From: Gammaproteobacteria bacterium
GTDB taxonomy: Bacteria > Pseudomonadota > Gammaproteobacteria > Chromatiales > Chromatiaceae
DNA: 35,275 nt
Direction of reading: 5' to 3'
Assembly (NCBI GenBank): GCA_024510845.1
Contig: JANEMA010000016.1
Span: 1 to 35,275, forward strand
Of the stretch, positions 16,255-24,359 are shown piece after piece. Numbering within the stretch: the stretch's first letter is position 1; each line of letters opens with the position of its first letter. The notes beneath the pieces are model-generated. The model was not told the origin of the DNA. It was given only the letters and a program-made list of their open reading frames with translations, and did no database searches. A program made the translations under genes and the position numbers.

Positions 16255-17586
16255 TTATTTTTGAGACCGGTTCGGTTCTTCACCTGCTTGCTCAGGATTC
16301 ATCACCTCGGAGAACGTGCGCTTGTCTTTCTTGACCGCGACCTGGTCGAGCACCCAGTCCACCACCTTGTTCTCGAGCACCAGTTTCTCGAGTGATGCTC
16401 TCTGCTGCGGGTTGCCCAGATAATAGTCCACGACTTCCTGCGGGTTTTCATAGGACTGAGCCAACTGCTCGATCATTTGACGCACGTCATCCTCGGAGGC
16501 ATCGAAACCCTGCTGGTCGATGATCTCACCAACCAGCAGTCCCAGATGCACCCGCACCCGAGCCTGCTCCTCGAACAGGCTCACCGGCAGATCCAGCGAC
16601 GACTGCTGCCCACGCGCCTGCATGTCGTCCAAGGCCTGCTGCTTCATGCGCTCGGCCTCCTGCCTGATCATCGCATCGGGAACCTCGAACGGGTTGACCT
16701 CGCGCAACAGGGCCATGACGTTGTCCTTGATCAGACCGGACAGCTTCTGCTCCAGCTCGGTCTCCATGTTCTTGCGCACCTCGGCACGCAGGGCCTCCTC
16801 GGTGCCCTCCTCGACACCGAAGTCCTTGATGAACTGTTCGTCGACATCGGGGAGACGGGCCTCGAGCACCTTGCGTACCGTGATCTCAAAGCTGGCGGGC
16901 TTGCCGGCCAAGTGCTCGACCCGATAATCCTCGGGAAAGGCAACCTCCACGATGCGGGTTTCGCCGCCCTTGGCGCCCAGCAGACCAGACTCGAAACCAT
17001 CAATCATGGTCCCCGATCCCAGCACCAGCGGCGCATCTTCGGCACTGCCACCCTCGAAGGCATCACCATCAATGAAACCCTTGAAATCGATGTGCACGGT
17101 ATCGCCGTCTTGTGCCTCGCGATCGACCTCTTCCCAGCTCTGGTGCTGGCGGCGCAACTTGTCGATCATCTCGTCCATATCCGCCTCGGTCACCTCGGCC
17201 ACCGGTTTGACAATCTCCTTGCCTGACAGATCGGCCAGCACAATCTCGAGCATCACCTGGAAGGTCGCGGTGTAACTCAGACCACCTTCCTCGGCAGCAT
17301 CGCGCAACTCAATGCTGGGGTCACCCACCGGGACCACGCCGGACTGCTTTGCCGCCTCGTAGAAAGTGGCCTGGATCAGGTCACCATAAACTTCCTGGCG
17401 CACCCGGTCACCGAACCGCTGGCGCACCACACGTACCGATACCTTGCCGGGGCGAAAGCCATCAAGGCGAATCGTCTTCGCCAACTCGGTGAGCTTCTTC
17501 TCCATCTCGGTCTCGACCTGCTCTTTCGGCAGATCCACCAACAGGCGCCTTTCCAGACCATCGCCAGACTCAACAAAAACTTGCAT
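16255..17586 (-). CDS. tig: Trigger factor, ribosome-bound chaperone
   Basis: This 443-residue protein binds nascent chains at the ribosome exit tunnel. It has an N-terminal ribosome-binding domain (about residues 1-115), an FKBP-type PPIase domain (about 150-245; [20 protein letters not shown]), and a helical C-terminal chaperone region to the end. E. coli trigger factor is 432 residues. The ribosome-docking signature normally reads GFRxGKxP, but here it is GFRPGKVS, with Ser where Pro is expected; ribosome binding should survive because the FRK-type basic residues remain. GGAG is eight bases before the ATG. It heads the clpP-clpX block and lies downstream of tRNA-Leu(UAG). Confidence 0.96.
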   Translation of the reverse strand: MQVFVESGDGLERRLLVDLPKEQVETEMEKKLTELAKTIRLDGFRPGKVSVRVVRQRFGDRVRQEVYGDLIQATFYEAAKQSGVVPVGDPSIELRDAAEEGGLSYTATFQVMLEIVLADLSGKEIVKPVAEVTEADMDEMIDKLRRQHQSWEEVDREAQDGDTVHIDFKGFIDGDAFEGGSAEDAPLVLGSGTMIDGFESGLLGAKGGETRIVEVAFPEDYRVEHLAGKPASFEITVRKVLEARLPDVDEQFIKDFGVEEGTEEALRAEVRKNMETELEQKLSGLIKDNVMALLREVNPFEVPDAMIRQEAERMKQQALDDMQARGQQSSLDLPVSLFEEQARVRVHLGLLVGEIIDQQGFDASEDDVRQMIEQLAQSYENPQEVVDYYLGNPQQRASLEKLVLENKVVDWVLDQVAVKKDKRTFSEVMNPEQAGEEPNRSQK

Positions 17587-17717
17587 GAAACATTCTCCGG
17601 CAGCCCTGACTGCCCACTAATCGGTTCAAATTTACGGGATGATTCAATATCGGAGGCACACCCCCCGGAGTGACGCACCGAACAGCCCACGGGCCACAAG
17701 ATCGCGACCCGAAATCC

Positions 17718-17803
17718 TGGTGCGAAAGGAGAGACTCGAACTCTCACGGGTTGCCCCACTGGAACCTAAATCCAGCGCGTCTACCAAATTCCGCCACTTT
17801 CGC
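17718..17803 (-). tRNA. tRNA-Leu (UAG)
   Basis: This 86-base class-II tRNA has a long variable arm, encoded CCA and acceptor stem GCGAAAG paired with CTTTCGC. The anticodon loop region GGATTTAGGTT gives anticodon TAG, matching E. coli tRNA-Leu(UAG). No terminator separates it from tig, so read-through into tig is possible. Confidence 0.96.
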
Positions 17804-17830
17804 ATCCACCGCTCACCGCGGGAGGCACCT

Positions 17831-17836
17831 AGTATA
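17831..17836 (-). promoter_or_regulatory. Possible -10 element of tRNA-Leu(UAG)
   Basis: TATACT on the minus strand lies 27 bases before the mature tRNA end, at a suitable distance. A matching -35 is not convincing. The same bases could serve the plus-strand protease gene. Confidence 0.35.
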
Positions 17837-17868
17837 CAATACCTGCCATCCCGACATAGCCCGATCCC

Positions 17869-18747
17869 ATGCACGTCTTCCTTGCCTTCGTCCTGTATCT
17901 GATCGCCTGCATGACCGTCTCGGCATTGCTCCTGCCCTGGCTGCAGCCCCTGTTCCACGCCGTCTTCGACGCCACACCCGACCGTGCCCTATACCGTTTC
18001 GGGATGTTGCTGATGCTGCTGGGGCTGCCGCTGCTGGCACACACACTGGATCTGCGCGATCGCCAAACCTTGGGCCTGACCACAGGCCCGGACGGATGGC
18101 GCCGCCCGCTGGGCCGGGGAATGCTCTGGGGACTGGGCATGCTCGGGATGGTACTCGGGCTGCTGATGGCCCTCGACATCCGCCACCTGGCACCCGATGC
18201 ACTGTCCGCGGGCAACCTGTTCTCGGCAGCGCTCGCCGGCCTGGCCACCGGCCTGGCCGTCGGCCTGATCGAGGAGTTCTTCTTTCGCGGTGCCCTGCAG
18301 GGGGGCATGCGCCGATCACGGGGGCTGTGGCTTACCGCCCTAGCCATCGGCTTGTTCTATGCGGTAGTGCACTTCATACGCCCCACTTCCCTGCCCCCGG
18401 ACACCCCGCTGACCATCACCAGCGCCTTGGGTATGCTCGGCGGCGGCCTTGCCAACCTCGGCCGGTTTACCGAGTATGCCGACAGCTTCATCACCCTGGT
18501 CATCGCCGGGCTCTTCCTCAGCCTGACCCGCGAACGCACCGGCACCATCTGGTTCGCCATCGGTACGCACGCCGGCTGGATAACGGTAATCCGCATCGCC
18601 AAGCGGCTGACCGACACCAACCACCAGTCGCCCTGTATCGGCCTGATCGGCGACTACGACAACATTACCGGCTGGCTGGCCAGCGGGGTGTTGTTGGCAG
18701 GCACTCTGCTTTTTGCACGAGGCGCTTCCAGTGCCAATTCGACATAA
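17869..18747 (+). CDS. CPBP-family intramembrane metalloprotease (CAAX-protease-like)
   Basis: This is a 292-residue polytopic membrane protein with about eight hydrophobic segments. EEFFFRGALQGG at residues 135-146 is motif 1 of the CPBP/Abi family (the EExxxR glutamates). YAVVHF (about 164-169) supplies the motif-2 His, and GTHAGW (about 232-237) resembles motif 3. The family includes eukaryotic CAAX prenyl proteases, but most bacterial members have no known substrate. It stands alone on the plus strand between two minus-strand blocks, with no obvious operon partner. The ATG at 17869 has a weak ribosome site. The final ~50 residues carry one more span. Confidence 0.85.
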   Translation: MHVFLAFVLYLIACMTVSALLLPWLQPLFHAVFDATPDRALYRFGMLLMLLGLPLLAHTLDLRDRQTLGLTTGPDGWRRPLGRGMLWGLGMLGMVLGLLMALDIRHLAPDALSAGNLFSAALAGLATGLAVGLIEEFFFRGALQGGMRRSRGLWLTALAIGLFYAVVHFIRPTSLPPDTPLTITSALGMLGGGLANLGRFTEYADSFITLVIAGLFLSLTRERTGTIWFAIGTHAGWITVIRIAKRLTDTNHQSPCIGLIGDYDNITGWLASGVLLAGTLLFARGASSANST

Positions 18748-18857
18748 ACCCTGCTCAGAAAACCAACAATCCCGCCTGACCTTTCGTTCTTTGTCTGTTC
18801 TCTTATGATGTGCTAGCATCGGTAGAGAACAGATGAAGAACACGCGTGGAGGGCGCC

Positions 18858-19028
18858 ATGAAATTCGACAGCCGTTATATCATGCACGATCAGGTCCGAG
18901 GCCTGGTTCCCGATCTGATGAGGTTCGACGCCCATGGCGGGCGGCGACTGAGAAACACCTTCGGCAAATTGCTGCTGTTCGCGCTGGCGACCCTCACCTA
19001 CCTGCTCGCCCTGGGGCTCAGCAACTGA
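18858..19028 (+). CDS. Hypothetical small single-span membrane protein
   Basis: A strong GGAGGG precedes the ATG at 18858 by five bases, giving a 56-residue product. The first ~36 residues are amphipathic and charged, and the last ~20 (LLLFALATLTYLLALGLS) form one clear hydrophobic span, so it looks like a C-tail-anchored inner-membrane peptide. No family is recognised. The frame can be extended four codons upstream, but the ribosome site fixes the start. It follows the protease gene on the same strand after a 110-base gap. The 160 bases after its stop hold no feature I can identify until the shared terminator at 19191. Confidence 0.55.
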   Translation: MKFDSRYIMHDQVRGLVPDLMRFDAHGGRRLRNTFGKLLLFALATLTYLLALGLSN

Positions 19029-19190
19029 ATCCGGCTTCCCTTTCATTTTTTGGCTAGCAAAATGCAGAATCGACTTCGAGGCCTGCTCCTGGGAAACGGA
19101 ATGAAAAATCACACATCCTCCCCTATACGACAATAGGGTACCTGGTCTCCCCTTCCCGTACGCACAGGGCTTTTCAATGGTTTTCCAGAG

Positions 19191-19234
19191 AGAGAAACGA
19201 AAAAACCGGCTAATGCCGGTTTTTTCGTTTCTCT
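19191..19234. terminator. Bidirectional intrinsic terminator (perfect 20-pair stem)
   Basis: A perfect 20-base inverted repeat (19191-19210 with 19215-19234) surrounds a TAAT loop. The upper GC-rich CCGGC/GCCGG is flanked by A6 and T6, so it terminates both the minus-strand ihfB transcript and anything coming from the plus-strand small gene. Confidence 0.92.
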
Positions 19235-19246
19235 GCTACAGATATT

Positions 19247-19555
19247 TCAGGACGTCTCTTCCTGTGATGGCTGGTAGTTCTTGTTGACACGCTCACGCAA
19301 CTCCTTGCCTGGCTTGAAGTGCGGCACATACTTGCCCGACAGTTGCACTCCCTCGCCGGTCTTGGGATTACGTCCGATACGCGGCGGCCGGTAATGCAGG
19401 GAAAAGCTGCCAAACCCCCGGATCTCGATCCGATCACCAGTGGCCAGCGCCCGACTCATCTGTTCGATCATGCACTTGACCGCCAACTCGACGTCCTTGT
19501 ACGCCAGATGGCTCTGCTCCCTGGCAATGACTTCGATCAGTTCCGATTTGGTCAT
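19247..19555 (-). CDS. ihfB: Integration host factor, beta subunit
   Basis: This 102-residue HU-family protein forms IHF with IhfA, which bends DNA sharply at specific sites in recombination, replication and sigma54 promoters. It begins [20 protein letters not shown], has the arm segment [20 protein letters not shown] with the conserved intercalating Pro nearby, and ends in a short acidic tail. E. coli IhfB is 94 residues, so this one has about eight extra C-terminal residues. The longer frame upstream is not used; MTKSEL is the family start. It lies 43 bases after rpsA, as in E. coli, and before a strong terminator. Confidence 0.95.
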   Translation of the reverse strand: MTKSELIEVIAREQSHLAYKDVELAVKCMIEQMSRALATGDRIEIRGFGSFSLHYRPPRIGRNPKTGEGVQLSGKYVPHFKPGKELRERVNKNYQPSQEETS

Positions 19556-19598
19556 TACGTGTTTCTCGATAATGTGGCGGGGCAACCCATACTGTCCC

Positions 19599-21275
19599 TT
19601 ACTTATTGGCGTCAAACTGTTCCCTGAGCAGATCGGCCATGGAGGTCTTGCCAGCCGAACTCGCATCACTGTTGTACTGCGATATGACCGCCTTTTCCTC
19701 TTCGTAATCCTTGGCCTTGATCGACAGGCTGATGCTACGGTTGCGACGATCGACGCCCATGAACTTGGCCTCGATCTCCTCGTTTTCCTTCAGCACGCTG
19801 CGCGCATCCTCGACACGGTCACGCGACAGATCAGATGCCCGGATATAACCCTCCACGCCCTCGTCCAGTTCGACGATAGCGCCCTTGGCATCGACCTCGT
19901 GCACGATACCCCTGACGATGGCGCCCTTGTCGTGGGTGGCAAGCCAAGTGGAGAAGGGGTCCTTGTCGAGCTGCTTGACACCCAGGGAGATACGCTCACG
20001 CTCAGAATCCACCGCCAACACCAGGGTTTCGATCTCCTGGCCCTTCCTGTAATTGCGGATCTCATCCTCGCCGGTGTCGTCCCAGGAGATGTCCGACAAG
20101 TGGACCAAGCCATCAATGCCACCGTCCAGGCCGATAAAGATACCGAAATCGGTAATCGACTTGATGACACCGGCAACATGATCGCCCTTCTTGTAGCGCT
20201 CACCGAACTCTTCCCAGGGGTTGGGCTGACACTGCTTCATGCCCAGTGAGATACGACGACGCTCCTCGTCGATGTCGAGCACCACAACCTCGGCTTCCTG
20301 ACCCAGGGTGACCACCTTGCTGGGATGGACGTTCTTGTTGGTCCAGTCCATCTCGGAGACATGCACCAAGCCCTCGACACCGTCTTCGATCTCAACGAAA
20401 GCGCCATAATCGGCAATATTGGTGACCTTGCCGAACAGGCGTATGCCCTCGGGATAACGACGGGTGATGTTGACCCAGGGATCCTCGCCCAGCTGCTTCA
20501 GGCCAAGGGAGACTCGCATCTTCTCGCGGTCGAACTTGAGCACATTGACCTCGATCTCGTCACCGATCTGGACCACCTCGGACGGGTGCTTGACCCGCTT
20601 CCAGGCCATATCGGTAATATGCAGCAGACCGTCGATACCGCCCATGTCCACGAAAGCGCCGTAATCGGTGAGATTCTTGACCACACCCTTGATCACCTGG
20701 CCCTTGGCCAGATTTTCAAGCAGCTTCTCGCGTTCTTCGCTGTATTCCTTCTCGACCACGGCACGACGCGATACCACCACATTGTTGCGCTTCTGGTCCA
20801 GCTTGATGACCTTGAACTCGAGATCCTTTCCCTCGAGATAGGAGGTATCACGCACCGGGCGCACATCGACCAGCGAACCCGGCAGGAAGGCGCGGATCTC
20901 GTCCAACTCGACGGTGAAGCCGCCCTTGACCTTGCCGTTGATGCGACCAACCACGATCTCGTCGTTCTCGAAAGCCTTCTCGAGCTTCCGCCACGCATAG
21001 TGGCGCTTGGCCTTCTCGCGCGACAGCCGGGTCGCGCCGAAACCATCCTCCACAGCCTCGAGAGCCACTTCGACCTGATCACCCGGCTCGACTTCGACGT
21101 TGCCATCCTTGTTGGTGAACTGGCTGATCGGGATACAACCCTCGGACTTGAGGCCGGCGTTGACGATCACCTCGTCGCCATCGATGGCGACCACTGTGCC
21201 GATGATGATGCCACCGGGTTGGAGATTGGTGTTGTTGAGGCTCTCTTCGAAGAGCTCGGCAAAACTTTCTGACAT
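19599..21275 (-). CDS. rpsA: 30S ribosomal protein S1
   Basis: This 558-residue protein has six S1 OB-fold repeats that capture mRNA on the 30S subunit; the first two bind the ribosome. Repeats begin at about residues 20, 105, 190, 275, 362 and 449, with typical text such as [20 protein letters not shown] and [14 protein letters not shown]. The start [13 protein letters not shown] is the family start (E. coli S1 is 557 residues), so the 50-codon upstream extension is rejected. It sits between cmk and ihfB as in E. coli. The 146-base gap to cmk may hold a promoter, but none is clear. Confidence 0.97.
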   Translation of the reverse strand: MSESFAELFEESLNNTNLQPGGIIIGTVVAIDGDEVIVNAGLKSEGCIPISQFTNKDGNVEVEPGDQVEVALEAVEDGFGATRLSREKAKRHYAWRKLEKAFENDEIVVGRINGKVKGGFTVELDEIRAFLPGSLVDVRPVRDTSYLEGKDLEFKVIKLDQKRNNVVVSRRAVVEKEYSEEREKLLENLAKGQVIKGVVKNLTDYGAFVDMGGIDGLLHITDMAWKRVKHPSEVVQIGDEIEVNVLKFDREKMRVSLGLKQLGEDPWVNITRRYPEGIRLFGKVTNIADYGAFVEIEDGVEGLVHVSEMDWTNKNVHPSKVVTLGQEAEVVVLDIDEERRRISLGMKQCQPNPWEEFGERYKKGDHVAGVIKSITDFGIFIGLDGGIDGLVHLSDISWDDTGEDEIRNYRKGQEIETLVLAVDSERERISLGVKQLDKDPFSTWLATHDKGAIVRGIVHEVDAKGAIVELDEGVEGYIRASDLSRDRVEDARSVLKENEEIEAKFMGVDRRNRSISLSIKAKDYEEEKAVISQYNSDASSAGKTSMADLLREQFDANK

Positions 21276-21421
21276 GTTGAATACCCAAGGCCCATTCGGA
21301 CCGAATTCGCCGCAGCCAAGGCTCCGGTACTGGTTGAAATTGAACGAACGCAGACCGTGCGGCCTGCCCCTATACCCCTTGCGGGACTCCATAACGAAAC
21401 AGCCCGGCGAACCGGACCTGC

Positions 21422-22096
21422 TCAATCCACTGACGGCAACAACTCGCGTGCCGCCTGCAGAATACGTTCTACCACCGCTTCGATGGTCATGCCGGTCGAA
21501 TCGATGATCAGCGCCCCCGACGCCGGGAACAATGGCGAAACGGTGCGACTGCGGTCACGCCCGTCACGTTCCCGGATCTCGACTGCGAGACGGTCGATGT
21601 TAGACGATATACCCTTTTCCTTCAACTGCTTATAACGCCTTCTCGCACGTTCTTCGACGCTGGCATCGAGAAACACCTTGAGCAGCGCATCGGGGAACAC
21701 CGTGGTGCCCATATCTCGCCCGTCGGCCACCAGGCCCGGCAAGCGCGCCGCGCGCCGCTGCCAGTCGAGCAGGGCCGCCCGCACCTCGGGAACGGCGGCC
21801 ACCTTGGAGGCGTTGTTGCCAGCGGTCTCCGAGCGAATTGCGAGCGTCACGTCCTCTCCATCGAGAAAGACCATCCACTGCTCGAAGCGCACATCGAGAT
21901 TTTCCGCGATTCTCGCCGCCTCTTTCAGATCTTCGAATCCGATCCCCGCCTTTTCGACCGCTAATCCCGTCAGGCGATAAAGCGAACCCGAATCCAGTAC
22001 GTTCCATCCCAGTGCCTCGGCCACACGCGCAGAGACGGCACCCTTGCCCGAGCCACTGGGGCCATCGATAGTGATCACTGGCACCAGATCAGTCAC
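21422..22096 (-). CDS. cmk: Cytidylate kinase
   Basis: This 224-residue enzyme phosphorylates CMP and dCMP with ATP. The P-loop GPSGSGKG lies at residues about 12-19, followed by the substrate-binding [11 protein letters not shown] and [16 protein letters not shown]. The LID region has [11 protein letters not shown], and [16 protein letters not shown] lies near the C-terminus. I chose a GTG start at 22096, which overlaps the aroA stop by eight bases and has GAGG about six bases upstream. It gives a length close to E. coli Cmk (227). A second in-frame GTG four codons later is possible. It is translationally coupled to aroA. Confidence 0.94.
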   Translation of the reverse strand: MTDLVPVITIDGPSGSGKGAVSARVAEALGWNVLDSGSLYRLTGLAVEKAGIGFEDLKEAARIAENLDVRFEQWMVFLDGEDVTLAIRSETAGNNASKVAAVPEVRAALLDWQRRAARLPGLVADGRDMGTTVFPDALLKVFLDASVEERARRRYKQLKEKGISSNIDRLAVEIRERDGRDRSRTVSPLFPASGALIIDSTGMTIEAVVERILQAARELLPSVD

Positions 22097-23402
22097 CCTG
22101 CACCTCAATGGCCAGACCGCTCGCCCCAGCCAATTCGACAAAACCGGGAAAGGATGTGTTCACGTTAGCGCAATCATCGATCAGGATCTCACCGTCGGCA
22201 CGCAGTGCAGCCATGGCAAAGGCCATGGTGATGCGGTGGTCACCGTGGCTGTTCACCCGGCCACCGCCGATGCGCCCACCGCGGATCACGATGCCGCTGG
22301 GCGTCGGCCGGGAATCCACCCCCAACACCTGCAGACCATCGGCCATCACCTGGATACGGTCAGACTCCTTGACCCGCAGCTCCTCGGCACCGGTCAGCAC
22401 CGTCTCACCCTCGGCGCAGGCCGCAGCCACAAACAAGGCCGGGAACTCATCAATCGCCAACGGCACCTGGTCTTCCGGAATGCGGATACCACGCAACGGA
22501 GCCGAGTGCACCTGCAGATCCGCCACTGGCTCACCGCCGACCACACGTTCGTTGCTCACCGTGATGTCCGCGCCCATCTGACGCAGGATGTTGATCACCC
22601 CGTCGCGTGTCGGGTTCATACCGACATGACGCAACATCAGATCCGAGCCATCTGCAATGCTCGCTCCCACCAGAAAGAAGGCCGCCGAGGAGATATCCGA
22701 CGGCACATCTATATCACAAGCAAGCAGACGGCCATCACCCCGCACTCCGCGCCGCAGGCCGTCGATCATCACCTCGTAGCCGAAGCCCTGGAGCATGCGC
22801 TCGGTATGATCACGCGTGGGAGCAGGTTCGGTCACCCAAGTCTCGCCCTCAGCATACAATCCGGCCAGCAACAGGCAGGACTTCACCTGGGCGCTGGCTA
22901 CCGGCATGGAATAGTCGATCCCGCGCAGGTCATCCACCTGCCGGATCACCAGTGGTGCAGTGCCCTTCGGCGCGGTGTCGATCTCGCCCCCCATACGCAC
23001 CAACGGATCGGTGACCCGCTTCATGGGGCGGCGCGACAGGGAATCGTCGCCGATCAGTGTGACCTCGAAACCCTGCCCCGCCAGCAATCCAGCCAGCAGA
23101 CGCATCGAGGTACCGGAATTGCCCAGATCCAACGGCGCATCGGGTGCACTCAGCCCGTGCATGCCTACGCCACAAATCGTCACCTGGCCATCCGAGGGGC
23201 CCTCGATCCCGACCCCCATGGCGCGAAAGGCGTTCAACGTGGCCAAGACATCCTCTCCCTCGAGGAAACCTTGCACCCTTGTCGTACCCTCGGCCAGCGA
23301 GCCGAGCATGATGGAACGATGAGAGATGGACTTGTCGCCCGGCACCCGGATATCGCCACGCAGACGACCACCCGGCTGCACCCTGAACTGAATGAAAGAC
23401 AC
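22089..23402 (-). CDS. aroA: 3-phosphoshikimate 1-carboxyvinyltransferase (EPSP synthase)
   Basis: This 437-residue enzyme joins phosphoenolpyruvate to shikimate-3-phosphate in the aromatic amino acid pathway. PGDKSISHRS at about residues 21-30 contains the conserved Lys and Arg of the active site, and DLGNSGTSMRLLAG near residue 92 is the second signature. RVKESDRI and the NSHGDHRITMAFA segment near the C-terminus complete the family pattern. The start is a GTG with AGGA eight bases upstream. It is the first gene of the aroA-cmk-rpsA-ihfB run. The 207 bases between it and rlmB hold no gene; a TTGACA (23565-23570, minus) is there without a good -10. Confidence 0.95.
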   Translation of the reverse strand: MSFIQFRVQPGGRLRGDIRVPGDKSISHRSIMLGSLAEGTTRVQGFLEGEDVLATLNAFRAMGVGIEGPSDGQVTICGVGMHGLSAPDAPLDLGNSGTSMRLLAGLLAGQGFEVTLIGDDSLSRRPMKRVTDPLVRMGGEIDTAPKGTAPLVIRQVDDLRGIDYSMPVASAQVKSCLLLAGLYAEGETWVTEPAPTRDHTERMLQGFGYEVMIDGLRRGVRGDGRLLACDIDVPSDISSAAFFLVGASIADGSDLMLRHVGMNPTRDGVINILRQMGADITVSNERVVGGEPVADLQVHSAPLRGIRIPEDQVPLAIDEFPALFVAAACAEGETVLTGAEELRVKESDRIQVMADGLQVLGVDSRPTPSGIVIRGGRIGGGRVNSHGDHRITMAFAMAALRADGEILIDDCANVNTSFPGFVELAGASGLAIEVQGD

Positions 23403-23609
23403 GCTGTCAGTCCTGCTGGATCACGGAGAACCGCAGAGGCTAGCGCCTGCCCGCGGTAATTACAAGCCGGAGTCAGCGGTCTCGAGCTATGCGATGAAGC
23501 ATTCCTTCGACAGCAGATCCGCCGCCCTGGCCTGCTCCAATTCAGGCTGCAAATTTCAACAATCTGTCAAGGATCCGACGGTATACAACAAAAGTTTGAT
23601 GCCGATCAC

Positions 23610-24359
23610 TCAGCCACGCCGCTGGCGCAGCGCATCGTACAGGCAGATACCGGTAGCAACCGAGACATTGAGACTCTCGACCTGACCAAGCATGGGCAGG
23701 CACACCAGTTGGTCACAGGCCTCGCGGGTGAGTCGGCGCAGGCCGCCACCCTCGGCGCCCATGACGATGCCGAGCGGGCCGGTGAGATCGGCCTCGAACA
23801 AGCCGGCATCGGCCTCACCGGCCGTGCCAACCAGGAAGATACGGTGCTCGTCCTGCAGGCGGCGCAGGGTGCGCGCCAGGTTAGTCACCTGGAAGAAGGG
23901 CACTGTCTCGGCCGCACCACTGGCGACCTTGCAGGCAACCGGGGTGAGTCCGGCCGATCGATCGGCCGGCGCGATCACCGCTTGTACGCCGGCCGCATCG
24001 GCGGTGCGCAGACAGGCACCCAGGTTGTGCGGGTCGGTGACGCCATCGAGAATCAGCAACAGGGGCGGCGCATCCAGCCCGGCGAGCAGCACATCCAGCT
24101 CGTGCTCGGGACGCGCCGATGGGGACTCGACCCGCGCCACCGCACCCTGGTGATTGGCGCCCCCGGCCAGGGCATCGAGCTCGCGCCGCTCGACCCGCCG
24201 CACGAGCACGCCCTGCCCGCGAGCTCGCTCTACCAACGTCTGCAGGCGACGATCGCGCCGACGCACATCCACGCGCAACTCGTGCATCCGACCACTATGG
24301 CCCAATGCGGCGCGCACCGCATGCAGTCCGGCCACCCAGTGTCCCGCCTCCCGATTCAC
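23610..24359 (-). CDS. rlmB: 23S rRNA (guanosine-2'-O-)-methyltransferase
   Basis: This 249-residue SPOUT/SpoU methyltransferase uses SAM to modify G2251 in the peptidyl-transferase loop of 23S rRNA. The N-terminal L30e-like substrate-binding domain (about residues 1-75) begins AGHWVAGLHAVRAAL. The catalytic domain has motif 1 LDGVTDPHNLGACLRTADA, motif 2 GIVMGAEGGGLRRL and motif 3 LPMLGQVESLNVSVATGI, which form the trefoil knot. The GTG start overlaps the rnr stop as GTGA, so the two genes are translationally coupled as in E. coli. The longer upstream frame runs inside rnr and is rejected. Confidence 0.94.
   Translation of the reverse strand: MNREAGHWVAGLHAVRAALGHSGRMHELRVDVRRRDRRLQTLVERARGQGVLVRRVERRELDALAGGANHQGAVARVESPSARPEHELDVLLAGLDAPPLLLILDGVTDPHNLGACLRTADAAGVQAVIAPADRSAGLTPVACKVASGAAETVPFFQVTNLARTLRRLQDEHRIFLVGTAGEADAGLFEADLTGPLGIVMGAEGGGLRRLTREACDQLVCLPMLGQVESLNVSVATGICLYDALRQRRG

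Noticed and set aside
16477-17226. A 249-codon plus-strand open frame
   Set aside because: It is antisense to trigger factor with no independent support.
22044-23459. A 471-codon plus-strand open frame
   Set aside because: It is antisense to aroA; aroA has clear active-site motifs.
23565-23570. TTGACA on the minus strand upstream of aroA as a promoter -35
   Set aside because: No acceptable -10 hexamer lies 15-19 bases downstream; kept only as a note in the aroA entry.
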